Source: Rhodoplanes sp. (GTDB taxonomy: Bacteria > Pseudomonadota > Alphaproteobacteria > Rhizobiales > Xanthobacteraceae). From it: a stretch of 64,000 nucleotides of DNA. The notes below the pieces were generated by a model. It was given only the letters and a program-made list of their open reading frames with translations. It did no database searches and was not told the origin of the DNA. The stretch lies in assembly GCF_013377085.1 (NCBI RefSeq), contig NZ_JACAAX010000027.1, positions 1 through 64,000 on the forward strand, read 5' to 3'. Made by a program: the position numbers and the translations under genes. Shown piece after piece: positions 1-7,692 of this stretch (position 1 is the stretch's first letter; every line of letters begins with the position of its first letter).

Positions 1-79
1 CTGCTTCGCAACAGTCTCGGAATCCTCCGAGTCAATCACCCGGAAACCGTATCATTCCCGTCTTCAGAAGCTCCGACTC

Positions 80-170
80 GTCATGCGCGGGCTCGACCCG
101 CGCATCCATCGCTCAAAAGAAGAGTTCCTTTCGAAGCTCGATGGATTGCCGGGTCAAGCCAGGCAATGAC
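80..170 (+). repeat. Dispersed palindromic repeat, family A, copy 1
   Basis: The unit begins GTCATGCGCGGGCTCGACCC and ends in AGGCAATGAC, and its two halves are imperfect inverted copies (CGCGCATCCATCG against CGATGGATTGCCGGG). Closely related units lie at 56561-56649 and, on the other strand, at 61950-62036. All three are intergenic. The rest of 1-198 shows no credible gene; the short frame across 182-403 has no family signal. Confidence 0.7.
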
Positions 171-198
171 GATGAAGGTCGATGACACCGGAGACTGG

Positions 199-250
199 TA
201 TTAGAGCGGCTTTTTATCGCGGCGGGCCGAACGGAAAAGCCGCTCTAATA
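199..250. terminator. 16-bp inverted repeat overlapping the stop codon of the caspase-like gene
   Basis: The arms 199-214 and 235-250 are perfect 16-bp complements (TATTAGAGCGGCTTTT) around a 20-base loop. The TAG stop codon of the leftward caspase-like gene (245-247) lies inside the right arm. A strong stem with T-rich edges at a gene end fits a terminator. The TAGAGC edge also resembles the repeats at 41522 and 52891, so it may be a repeat that now serves as terminator. Confidence 0.6.
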
Positions 251-1672
251 GAAATTCCAGGGTTGAGTGGGGTATTCGTCGCAGTAGCCCCACTCTCCGG
301 TCATCGCGGCTGTTCCGACATTTCTGAAGACGAAGCGCCCCCAAGCAAGACTCCCGTTACGGCGCTCTGCGCAGGGACGATCGCTTCGGGGCTGTATCCA
401 TAGTCCACTGGCCGTACCGTCCGGGCCGATCCGTCCGTTCGTCGTCCCGCTCTGCTTCGGATAATGTCCGATCAGATAGCGGCCGGGCGTGATCCCGTAG
501 GTGAAGGGCCCGCAGCATCGCGTGTTCACGGTGAACTCACGCCGTTTCGCGGTCGCCTCCTCGGGCGGGATGTAGCCGAGGTCGGTCGTCCTCATCAAAT
601 CCGTGTTGCGGCCGGCATCGGTGGCGGCGGTGGGAGCCGGCGCAGTCGCGGCATTGGCGGGCACCAGGATCACGTCGCCCACCAGCGACGAGTGGTCCCA
701 AGGAATTTGCTTGTCGCGGGTCGCCGCGAGAACGTCGGCACGAACGCGACGCATGACCGTACCGATGTCGACCCCGGGTGTCGGGATGTGCCGGAGCAAG
801 GCCGTCGTGAACGGGCTGTTCCGCCCCTCGCCGTCCAGCGCCACATTGTTGGGTTGGGTCGCGTAGGCGATCATGGTGCCGACCCCGCTCTGGACCGACG
901 CGAGACCGGCGCCCACGGTGCCGGAGCGGGTGCCGAGCGAGCGCGACAGGCTGCGGGCGAGCGGGTTGTCGCGGCACGCGTCGAGGAACACGAGGTTGAC
1001 CCGCTTCTCGGCCTCCATCTGGGCCAGCACGACATCGATGTCGACCGCGTCGAGGGCGAGGTCGCCGGGACGCTCCAGCTTGGCGTCGATCGGCACCAGA
1101 TAGTTCTTGCCGGCGACCTGCAGCCCGTGCCCCGCATAGAAGAACAACGCGAGGTCGGCGCGGTCGAGCTTCTTGCCGAACGCCCGCAGGGTGTCGTCCA
1201 TCGCGCGTCGGTCGAGATTGATCCCTTCCACCACGTCGAAGCCGAGCCGCCGCAGGGCGCTTGCGACGTCGGCCGCGTCGTTGGGGGGATTGGGCAGCGG
1301 CGGCGCCTGCTGATAGGTGCCGTTGCCGATGACGAGCGCGATCCGTCGGGAGGGGGCGGACGGCGGCGCCGCCGTCGACGACGGCGCGGGAGACGCGGCG
1401 CCGGCCGCAGACGCTTCGCCCACCGACAAGATCCGTTCGAGCAGCGACAGGCGGATGCCGTCACGATCCCGCGGGGCGACCGGCTCCGACACCGGCAGCA
1501 GGTCTATGGCGGCTCCGCGGTCCGCCCTGGCCGCGGCCTGCAGGCCCTTCTTCTGCAGCACCCGGGCGTGGGCGAGGGCAACCTCGGCGTCAGCGGGGGC
1601 GATCCGGACCTCCGGGAAAGCCGCGCTGACGCTCAGGAGCATCGACAGCCCGGCGAGGACGATCCTGATCAT
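245..1672 (-). CDS. Secreted caspase-like (peptidase C14) protein
   Basis: 475 residues from the ATG at 1672. An N-terminal signal peptide (about residues 1-19) and an Ala/Pro-rich linker precede a caspase p20-like domain at about 110-337. The catalytic dyad is visible: His182 in YYAGHG-like FFYAGHGLQ and Cys233 in LDACRDNP. The conserved start of the fold, RIALVIGNGTY, is at 110-120. The last 100 residues (about 375-475) are a separate module with five cysteines, many aromatic and glycine residues, and no match I recognise. Bacterial members are Arg/Lys-specific or orphan proteases, often secreted or periplasmic. A CAP-domain gene lies just upstream on the same strand. A second caspase-like gene with a different tail is at 56860. 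Target unknown. Confidence 0.85.
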   Translation of the reverse strand: MIRIVLAGLSMLLSVSAAFPEVRIAPADAEVALAHARVLQKKGLQAAARADRGAAIDLLPVSEPVAPRDRDGIRLSLLERILSVGEASAAGAASPAPSSTAAPPSAPSRRIALVIGNGTYQQAPPLPNPPNDAADVASALRRLGFDVVEGINLDRRAMDDTLRAFGKKLDRADLALFFYAGHGLQVAGKNYLVPIDAKLERPGDLALDAVDIDVVLAQMEAEKRVNLVFLDACRDNPLARSLSRSLGTRSGTVGAGLASVQSGVGTMIAYATQPNNVALDGEGRNSPFTTALLRHIPTPGVDIGTVMRRVRADVLAATRDKQIPWDHSSLVGDVILVPANAATAPAPTAATDAGRNTDLMRTTDLGYIPPEEATAKRREFTVNTRCCGPFTYGITPGRYLIGHYPKQSGTTNGRIGPDGTASGLWIQPRSDRPCAERRNGSLAWGRFVFRNVGTAAMTGEWGYCDEYPTQPWNFY

Positions 1673-1833
1673 GGCTTGTTCCGAAATTCCGCACGGGATT
1701 TCAATTGTCCGGGATTTTGAACGAAGCGCGGATTTCGACAAGAAATTTCGGGGCGAGACCTGCTCGGCGCCGGATCGCGACGCCTGGCGCGGGGCCGGCA
1801 GGTCAGTCGCCTGCCGGCTCGGACGTCCGACGA

Positions 1834-2379
1834 TCAGCAAAAGATCTTGCAGACGACATTCTTCACCGTGGTGACCGCATCGTCGGAGCCCCAGACGACC
1901 CCGGCTCGGCCCCGGATTCCGTGGTCGATCCCAGGCTTGCCGCCCTTCGGTTTCGGGGCCTTGTCGGCGATCACCATGGCCCAATAGGTCTTGTACGCGG
2001 TCTGCTCGTTGCGAGCGACCGCGACGCCGACGCTGTCGGCGCGCGACATCAGCAAATTCGCATTGTGGCCGCGCGAGCTCTGCCAGGCGCGAAACGTCTC
2101 GGCCCAGGTCTTGGTGCCGGCCGCGATGTTTTCTGCCGCCATGCCGGACTGCGCGCCGGATATGCGGGAGGAGAACGACCCGGCGACGCCATGGTCCATC
2201 ACCCCTGCCGCGGCCATCGCTTTCGCCTGTCGTTCGGCGATGGCCGTGAGCTGCGGGTCGGTCTTCACCGACGACAACCCATGCGCCTGGCGGTACTTGG
2301 AAATCATCGTCGCCATGTCGTCCGCCCGCGCGGCCGTGGTGCCGACCGCCAAGGCCACGGCAAGCCAGAGTCTTTTCAT
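1834..2379 (-). CDS. Secreted CAP-domain (SCP/PR1-like) protein
   Basis: 181 residues. The ATG at 2379 follows a GGGGAG ribosome site; an in-frame start 69 bases upstream would destroy the signal peptide. The signal sequence MKRLWLAVALAVGTTAARA is followed by a compact CAP fold with the usual cavity residues: His63 (MDHG), Glu83 (AAENIA) and His105 (GHNANLL). Bacterial CAP proteins are extracytoplasmic and mostly of unknown activity. It lies 160 bases upstream of the caspase-like gene on the same strand, so the two may be co-transcribed and co-secreted. Confidence 0.85.
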   Translation of the reverse strand: MKRLWLAVALAVGTTAARADDMATMISKYRQAHGLSSVKTDPQLTAIAERQAKAMAAAGVMDHGVAGSFSSRISGAQSGMAAENIAAGTKTWAETFRAWQSSRGHNANLLMSRADSVGVAVARNEQTAYKTYWAMVIADKAPKPKGGKPGIDHGIRGRAGVVWGSDDAVTTVKNVVCKIFC

Positions 2380-2573
2380 CGATCCGCTCCCCGGTCGTCG
2401 CCAATCCCGACATCCACATCGCAGCCGGATCGGACGGATGTGAGGCACATGGCCCGCGAGAGTCCCCTTCGCCGGGTCCCTGAGGATGACGGTGTCGGGT
2501 CAAGTCGAACGGACATCGCTCCAGCGGCGACCGGACCTTCACCTCTCCCCGCAAGCGGGGGAGAGGAAACAGC

Positions 2574-3281
2574 TCACGCTGCCGCGGACGGCGGCCGCAA
2601 GAGCCCTTTGCCGTCGGCGAGCGAGACGAGGTAGCGCGACGCCTCCTCGATGTCGGCGACGATCTCGGCCTCGGCCGTGGAGGGATCGCCCCGCGACAGC
2701 GCGGCGAGGGCGGCCGCGTGGTGGTCGCTGCCCTTGCGCAGCAGCACGTAGTCGGGAACCACGAAGGACAGCACCGGCCCGCAACGCAGCCACAGGTTCT
2801 CGATCATCTCCTGCAGGATCGGGATTTTCGCCAAGGCGTAGATGCCGAAGTGGAACGCCCGGTGGACGTCCAGATAGGTGTCGAGCTGGCGCCGGGCGAT
2901 CAGGTCCCGCATGGTGGCGAGTTGGCGATCGAGCCGCGCCAGCGCGGCAGCGTCGGGCCGTGCCGCCGCCTCGCGGGCGGCCCGCCCCTCCAGCTCGCAG
3001 CGCACCAGCGTGAGGTGCCGCAGCTCTTCGACCGTCAGATGCGGCACCACGGCCGAGTTGCGCGGACCCTGCTGCAGAATCCCCTGGGCGACCAGCCGGG
3101 TGACGGCATCGCGCACCGGGGTGATCGAGATGCCGAAGGTCTGGGCGAGATCGCGCAGCGGCAGGGCGCGGCCGGGTGCGAAATGGCCGGCCAGCAGCGC
3201 GTCGCGCAACTGGACATGCGCCAGGTCCCACAGCGGCTCGCGCTCGATCTTCTTCAATTTCGCTGCCGCTGTTCTGCTCAT
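2574..3281 (-). CDS. GntR-family regulator, FCD (FadR) type
   Basis: 235 residues from ATG 3281 (the upstream in-frame ATG at 3320 adds 13 unlike residues). A winged helix (about 20-75, LRDLAQTFGISITPVRDAVTRL) is followed by an all-helical FCD ligand domain containing the metal-type D..H pattern (DVHRAFHFGIYA). It is divergent from the Bug receptor/enolase operon, and the shared 170-base region holds a perfect 18-bp palindrome at 3414-3431, so it most likely represses that operon in response to an acid substrate. Ligand not determinable. Confidence 0.88.
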   Translation of the reverse strand: MSRTAAAKLKKIEREPLWDLAHVQLRDALLAGHFAPGRALPLRDLAQTFGISITPVRDAVTRLVAQGILQQGPRNSAVVPHLTVEELRHLTLVRCELEGRAAREAAARPDAAALARLDRQLATMRDLIARRQLDTYLDVHRAFHFGIYALAKIPILQEMIENLWLRCGPVLSFVVPDYVLLRKGSDHHAAALAALSRGDPSTAEAEIVADIEEASRYLVSLADGKGLLRPPSAAA

Positions 3282-3392
3282 CGATCCGTCTCTCGGCCGT
3301 GTCGGGCCGGCGTGTTGCAAGTTTCGCTCCGATCCGATCTTACGCCACGGCGTTGCTGCAGCGCAAAAATCACGACACCCGTATTTCTCCGA

Positions 3393-3431
3393 TTGACAGC
3401 ACTCGACGTCCGATGTTTGTTATAACAAACA
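3393..3431 (+). promoter_or_regulatory. Promoter and 18-bp palindromic operator upstream of the Bug/enolase operon
   Basis: A consensus -35 box TTGACA is at 3393-3398. Centred 25-30 bases downstream is TGTTTGTTATAACAAACA (3414-3431), a perfect 18-bp palindrome covering the expected -10 position. It is AT-rich inside a very GC-rich genome. The site lies 20 bases before the receptor start codon and 133 bases from the divergent GntR gene, the usual position for a GntR operator. The link to this regulator is inferred. Confidence 0.75.
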
Positions 3432-3451
3432 ACAGACCGGATGGATAGTCC

Positions 3452-4435
3452 ATGGCCAAGATTTCTTTTGCACTGGCGGCCCTTTGTGCCCTGGCGGTGT
3501 CGGCTCCGGCCGGGCCGGCCGACGCTCAGGCGTTCCCGAGCCGCGACATCACCTTCATCGTCCCGTGGAACCCCGGCGGTTCCAACGACGTGATGGCGCG
3601 CCAGCTCCAGCCCCTCCTCAAGGAGCAGGGCATCAGCATCATCATCGAGAACATCGTCGGCGCGAACGGCGGCATCGGGCTGCGCCGGGTCGCCGGCTCC
3701 GATCCCGACGGCTACACGCTCGGCATGGGCACCAGCTCGACGCTGGCCTCCATCGCCCAGGGCAAGGCCCAGCTCAAGAACGAGCAGTTCACCCATCTGA
3801 TCCGCGTATCGAGCGACCCGCTGCTGCTCGAGGTGCCGGGCAAGAGCCCGCACCAGCCGCTCGACGCCTTCATCGCCAACATGAAGAAGAACCCCGGCAA
3901 GGTGACGATTGGCACCCCCGGAACCTACAACGTCAACCACATCTTCGCCGCCATGACGGCGCGCGCCGCCGGCGTCGGCTATGCCGGCTACGTCAATGTG
4001 CCCTACACGGGCGGCTCCAAGGTGATCGCCGACCTGCTCGGCGGTCATCTCGATGCCGGCGTGCTGAAGCCGTCGGAGAGCATCGGCCAGATCCAGGAAG
4101 GGCTCGTGAAGCCGATCGGCGTGTTCGCCGACAAGCGGCTCGAGCAATTCCCCGACGTGCCGACCTTCAAGGAGAAGGGCTTCGACATCTTCCCATACGG
4201 GCCGGTGGTGCAGATGGCCTATGTGGTCGCTCCCCCCAACCTGCCGCCGGCGATCCGCGACCGCCTGACCACGGCGTTCCGCAAGGCGATCCAGGATCCG
4301 CGTTTCAAGACCTTCGCCAACGACAACTCGTTCCTGGTCGATGATCTCACCGGGGACGCACTGACCAAGGAGGTCGAGGCCGTCACCGTGTCGCTGCGCG
4401 AGGTCGCCACCCAGGTCTTCAAAGACCAGCCGTAG
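3452..4435 (+). CDS. Bug-family (TctC-like) extracytoplasmic solute receptor
   Basis: 327 residues. The signal peptide is cleaved near ADAQA (about 26). The mature protein opens with FPSRDITFIVPWNPGGSND, the hallmark of tripartite tricarboxylate receptors, and follows the usual two-domain layout (IENIVGANGG, YTLGMG, YVVAPPNLPP). Such proteins bind carboxylates and often work with TctAB permeases, which are absent here; orphan Bug proteins are common in this group of bacteria. As first gene after the GntR operator, it probably binds the acid degraded by the enzymes that follow. Confidence 0.93.
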   Translation: MAKISFALAALCALAVSAPAGPADAQAFPSRDITFIVPWNPGGSNDVMARQLQPLLKEQGISIIIENIVGANGGIGLRRVAGSDPDGYTLGMGTSSTLASIAQGKAQLKNEQFTHLIRVSSDPLLLEVPGKSPHQPLDAFIANMKKNPGKVTIGTPGTYNVNHIFAAMTARAAGVGYAGYVNVPYTGGSKVIADLLGGHLDAGVLKPSESIGQIQEGLVKPIGVFADKRLEQFPDVPTFKEKGFDIFPYGPVVQMAYVVAPPNLPPAIRDRLTTAFRKAIQDPRFKTFANDNSFLVDDLTGDALTKEVEAVTVSLREVATQVFKDQP

Positions 4436-4468
4436 GTCGGAGGCGCCGACCAGCCAAAGAAGCAAGAG

Positions 4469-4592
4469 CCCCCACCCCCGCCCCCTCCCCGCCATTCGCT
4501 GACGCGAATGGGGGGAGGGGAGAAGACACCGCTTCGGCTCCCCTCCCCCCGCGAGCGAAGCGCGCGGCGGGGAGGGGTCGGGGGTGGGGGGC
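4469..4592. repeat. G/C-tract inverted repeat between the receptor and the first enolase gene
   Basis: A C-rich arm at about 4469-4493 (CCCCCACCCCCGCCCCCTCC) is the near-perfect complement of a G-rich arm at about 4567-4592. Smaller palindromes between them (CCATTCGCTGACGCGAATGG; CTCCCCTCCCCCCGCGAGCG) fold as internal hairpins. It resembles the C-tract repeats frequent in Hyphomicrobiales intergenic DNA. It may lower read-through from the receptor gene to the enzymes. Confidence 0.65.
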
Positions 4593-4658
4593 AGCCACAC
4601 GGCACAGCCGACCCGAATTCAGACGTCACTTCCCCCTCTCCATCGAGGCCCCATCCCC

Positions 4659-5801
4659 GTGAGCAAGATCAAATCCGTCACCACCCATGTCGTCAGCGCC
4701 CCGGTGGAAAAGCCGTTCACGTCGTCGCGCGGCTGGCTCTACAAGGTGCGCGGCACCTGCCTGGTCGAGATCGAGACCGACGACGGCGTCGTCGGCTGGG
4801 GCGAGTGCTACGGCCCGTCCGCGGTGGCCAAGGCCTTCATCGACACCCAGCTCGCCGCCCATGTGATCGGCCGCGATCCGTTCGACGTCGAGGTGATCTG
4901 GGAATACCTCTACAACCGCATCAAGGACTACGGCCAGACCGGCATGGCGATCGCCGCGATCAGCGGCATCGACATCGCGCTGTGGGACCTGATCGGAAAA
5001 ATCTGCGGCCGCCCGGTTCACAAGCTGATCGGCGGCGCCTTCCGGTCCGAGGTCCAGGCCTATGCGACCGGCCTCTACTTCATCGACATGAACCGCCTGG
5101 TCGAGGAGGCCGTCGAGGAGGCCGAAGGCTTTTGCGCGCGCGGCTTCCGGGCCATCAAGATGAAGATCGGGCTCGGCGACACGGCGCGCGACGTCGCCCG
5201 CATCGCCGCCGTGCGTGCCGCCATCGGTCCGGACGTGCGGCTGATGGTCGACGCCAACCACTGCCTGACGGTACCGAATGCGATCCGGCTGGGACGAAAG
5301 CTCGAAGAGCTCGACATCGAGTGGTTCGAGGAGCCGATCTCGCCCGAGGACATCGACGGCTACATCGAGGTGACGCGCGCACTCGACATCGCGGTGGCGG
5401 GTGGCGAGAACGATTTCACCCGCTGGGGTTTTCGCGACAAGATCGTCCGCAAGGCGATGGACATCGTGCAGCCCGACGTCTGCGCCGCCGGCGGCATCAC
5501 CGAATGCAAGAAGATCGCCGCGATGGCGACGGCGCACGGGGTCGAATGCGTGCCGCATGCCTGGGGCTCGGCCGTCGGGCTCGCCGCCACGCTGCAGTTC
5601 CTGGCCGCGATTCCCGACCAGCCGCCCTGCCTGTTCCCACGCCCGCCGCTCCTGGAGTTCGAGCAGGAGGAGAATCCCTTCCGGGATCATCTCGCGAAAG
5701 AGCCGATCGTCCAGCACGGCGGCATCGTCAAGATCCCGACCGGTCCGGGCCTCGGCATCGAGGTCGACCGCGCCGTGATCGAAAAGTACCGCAAGGCGTG
5801 A
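4659..5801 (+). CDS. Enolase-superfamily (mandelate racemase/muconate lactonizing type) dehydratase, copy 1
   Basis: 380 residues from GTG 4659, chosen because the in-frame ATG at 4584 lies inside the upstream G-tract repeat. N-terminal capping domain (1-125) and TIM barrel. The mandelate-racemase catalytic set is complete: K167-x-K169 (second strand), metal ligands Asp198 (VDAN), Glu224 (FEEP) and Glu250 (GGEN), and the His300/Asp273 dyad (VQPD, VPHAW). Members abstract a proton alpha to a carboxylate, usually dehydrating acid sugars. The product would be a 2-keto-3-deoxy acid, a fit with the FAH-like hydrolase next door. Substrate not predictable from the sequence alone. Confidence 0.9.
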   Translation: MSKIKSVTTHVVSAPVEKPFTSSRGWLYKVRGTCLVEIETDDGVVGWGECYGPSAVAKAFIDTQLAAHVIGRDPFDVEVIWEYLYNRIKDYGQTGMAIAAISGIDIALWDLIGKICGRPVHKLIGGAFRSEVQAYATGLYFIDMNRLVEEAVEEAEGFCARGFRAIKMKIGLGDTARDVARIAAVRAAIGPDVRLMVDANHCLTVPNAIRLGRKLEELDIEWFEEPISPEDIDGYIEVTRALDIAVAGGENDFTRWGFRDKIVRKAMDIVQPDVCAAGGITECKKIAAMATAHGVECVPHAWGSAVGLAATLQFLAAIPDQPPCLFPRPPLLEFEQEENPFRDHLAKEPIVQHGGIVKIPTGPGLGIEVDRAVIEKYRKA

Positions 5802-5811
5802 GGAGACGACA

Positions 5812-6732
5812 TTGCGGTTCGTGACCTTCGAACACGGCGGAGCAGCACGCGCGGGCGTGCTCGAAGCCGGCCGCCCGGGCGACGACGAGACCGTCGTCGA
5901 TCTCGGCCATGCGGCGTTGCGCGACATCGTCGGGCCGGACCCGTCGATGCTCGCCCTGATCACGGCGGGCCTGGACCGGATCGAGGCGCGGCTCGCCGGC
6001 GCCGCGGTGCCGGCGGCTGCGCGCCTGCCGCGCGCCGACGTCCGGCTGCTGGCGCCGCTGCCGCGGCCGGGACGCATCGTCGGCGTCGCGCACAACTACC
6101 GCGACGCCATCGCCGAGCGGAAGATCCCGGCGCCCGAGACGCCGGTCGTCTTCATCAAGGAGTCCGCCACAGTCATCGGGCCCGACGACGCCGTGGTGCT
6201 CCCGGCCGGCATAGGCGGCGTCACCTACGAGGGGGAGCTCGCGGCCGTGATCGGCCGTCGGGCCGTGGCGGTCGCAACGGATGCGGCGCTCTCCCACGTC
6301 GCCGGTTACTGCACCTGCAACGACATCAGCGCGTCGGCGGTGATCCGCGCCGACGGCCACTTCCGCCGCGGCAAGAACTTTCCCACCTTCTTCCCGCTCG
6401 GGCCCGTGCTGGTCTCCGCCTCGGACATCCCCGATCCGCAGCGCCTGCGCATCACGCTGACGATGGACGACGCGACCCTGCAGAACGGGTCGACGGCCGA
6501 CATGCTGTTCTCGGTCGCCGAGTTGATCGCCATCCTGTCGGCCGAGCAGCCGCTCGAGCCGGGCGACATCATCGCCACCGGAACGCCGGCCGGCGTCGCG
6601 CCGATGCGGACGCCACCGACCTGGCTGCGCCCTGGCGCGGTCCTGACGACCGAGGTGGAAGGCCTCGGGCGTCTCGTCAATCCGATCACCGAAAAAGATC
6701 TTGCCGATCACCGAGAAAGACCTCGCCGATGA
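5812..6732 (+). CDS. Fumarylacetoacetase-family hydrolase
   Basis: 306 residues from TTG 5812. The AGGAGA ribosome site overlaps the stop codon of the preceding gene and fixes this start. The FAH C-terminal domain carries the metal set Glu140, Glu142 (VTYEGELAAVIG) and Asp171 (CNDISA), with the usual HNYRDA motif at 94-99. Family members hydrolyse, decarboxylate or hydrate 2-keto/acylpyruvate acids. Located between a dehydratase and a dehydrogenase, it would act on the 2-keto acid product. Its last 10 residues are produced by a 22-bp tandem duplication (6684-6727), and its stop overlaps the next start (ATGA). Confidence 0.9.
   Translation: MRFVTFEHGGAARAGVLEAGRPGDDETVVDLGHAALRDIVGPDPSMLALITAGLDRIEARLAGAAVPAAARLPRADVRLLAPLPRPGRIVGVAHNYRDAIAERKIPAPETPVVFIKESATVIGPDDAVVLPAGIGGVTYEGELAAVIGRRAVAVATDAALSHVAGYCTCNDISASAVIRADGHFRRGKNFPTFFPLGPVLVSASDIPDPQRLRITLTMDDATLQNGSTADMLFSVAELIAILSAEQPLEPGDIIATGTPAGVAPMRTPPTWLRPGAVLTTEVEGLGRLVNPITEKDLADHRERPRR
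6684..6727 (+). repeat. 22-bp imperfect tandem duplication at a gene junction
   Basis: Units 6684-6705 and 6706-6727 differ at 3 of 22 positions. Both begin GATCACCGA and end GCC. The unit length is not a multiple of three, so the second copy is read in another frame, replacing the FAH-like protein's end with HRERPRR and placing its stop over the next gene's ATG. Confidence 0.85.
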
Positions 6733-7685
6733 CCGATAAGCCCACCGTGCTGGTGACCAATCCGATGCATTCCGACGGCGACGCGATGCTGGCGCCGCAT
6801 GCCCGCATCGTCGTCGCGCCCGACGCCGCGCCCGACACGCTGCGGCGGCTGGCGCGCGACGTCGACGGCATCATCGTGCGGGCCATGATGCCGGAGGACA
6901 TCTGCGACCACGCGCCGAAGCTCAAGGGCATGGTCCGCCACGGCGTCGGGCTCGACTTCATTCCCGTTGAGGCCGCGACCCGGCACGGCGTGATGGTCGC
7001 CAACCTGCCGGGCTGCAACACCCAGGCCGTCACCGAGTACTTTTTCGCTGCGCTGTTCCGGCTGCGCCGGCCGCTCGGCGACATCGAGGCAGTGATGCGC
7101 CGCGACGGCTGGAACACGGCGCGACCGATGGCGGACACCACCCGCGAGGTCGCCGGCGACACGCTCGGCGTCATCGGGGTCGGCGCCATCGGCAGCCGCA
7201 TCGCCCGCATCGCCCGCGAGGGCTTCGGCATGACCGTCATCGGCGTCAACAAGGGGCCGTTCCCGGAAGGCGTGACCGAGGTGTCGCTCGACGAGCTGTT
7301 CTCTCGCAGCGATGCGATCGCCGTCACATGCGCCTTGACCGACGAGACCCGCGGCCTGGTGAACCGCCGGCTGATCGGCCTGATGAAACCCGACGCCGTG
7401 CTGATCAACACGTCGCGCGGCCCTGTGGTCGAGACCGCGGCCCTCGTCGATGCCCTCACCAAGGGCGCCATTGCGGGGGCGGCCGTCGACGTCTACGACA
7501 GTCAGCCGGTGCCGGCCGACAGCCCGCTGTTCGGCTGCCCGCACCTCCTGATGACGCCCCACGTCGCCGCCATCACGTCGACCAGCATGCGGGCGATGAG
7601 CCTCGGCGCCGTCGGCGAGATGCTCCGCATGTTGCGCGGCGAACGCCCGCTCAACCTCGTCAATCCCACCACCTTTGCTGCTTGA
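6729..7685 (+). CDS. D-isomer-specific 2-hydroxyacid dehydrogenase
   Basis: 318 residues; ATG overlaps the previous stop by ATGA. Rossmann motif GVGAIG at about 149-154, Arg230 in NTSRGPVV, and His278 in TPHVA are all present. The residue normally Glu in the catalytic triad is Gln259 (DVYDSQP), as in formate dehydrogenases, so the charge relay differs from standard lactate/glycerate enzymes. It would reduce or oxidise a 2-keto/2-hydroxy acid with NAD(P)H in the pathway of this operon. Exact substrate unknown. Confidence 0.9.
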   Translation: MTDKPTVLVTNPMHSDGDAMLAPHARIVVAPDAAPDTLRRLARDVDGIIVRAMMPEDICDHAPKLKGMVRHGVGLDFIPVEAATRHGVMVANLPGCNTQAVTEYFFAALFRLRRPLGDIEAVMRRDGWNTARPMADTTREVAGDTLGVIGVGAIGSRIARIAREGFGMTVIGVNKGPFPEGVTEVSLDELFSRSDAIAVTCALTDETRGLVNRRLIGLMKPDAVLINTSRGPVVETAALVDALTKGAIAGAAVDVYDSQPVPADSPLFGCPHLLMTPHVAAITSTSMRAMSLGAVGEMLRMLRGERPLNLVNPTTFAA

Positions 7686-7692
7686 GGACGCC

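Noticed and set aside
182-403. 73-codon frame overlapping the 3' end of the caspase-like gene
   Set aside because: Covers an inverted repeat and the end of a real gene; no similarity or ribosome site.
5728-6711. 327-codon open frame antisense to the FAH-family gene
   Set aside because: Shadow of the sense gene whose metal ligands and ribosome site are clear.
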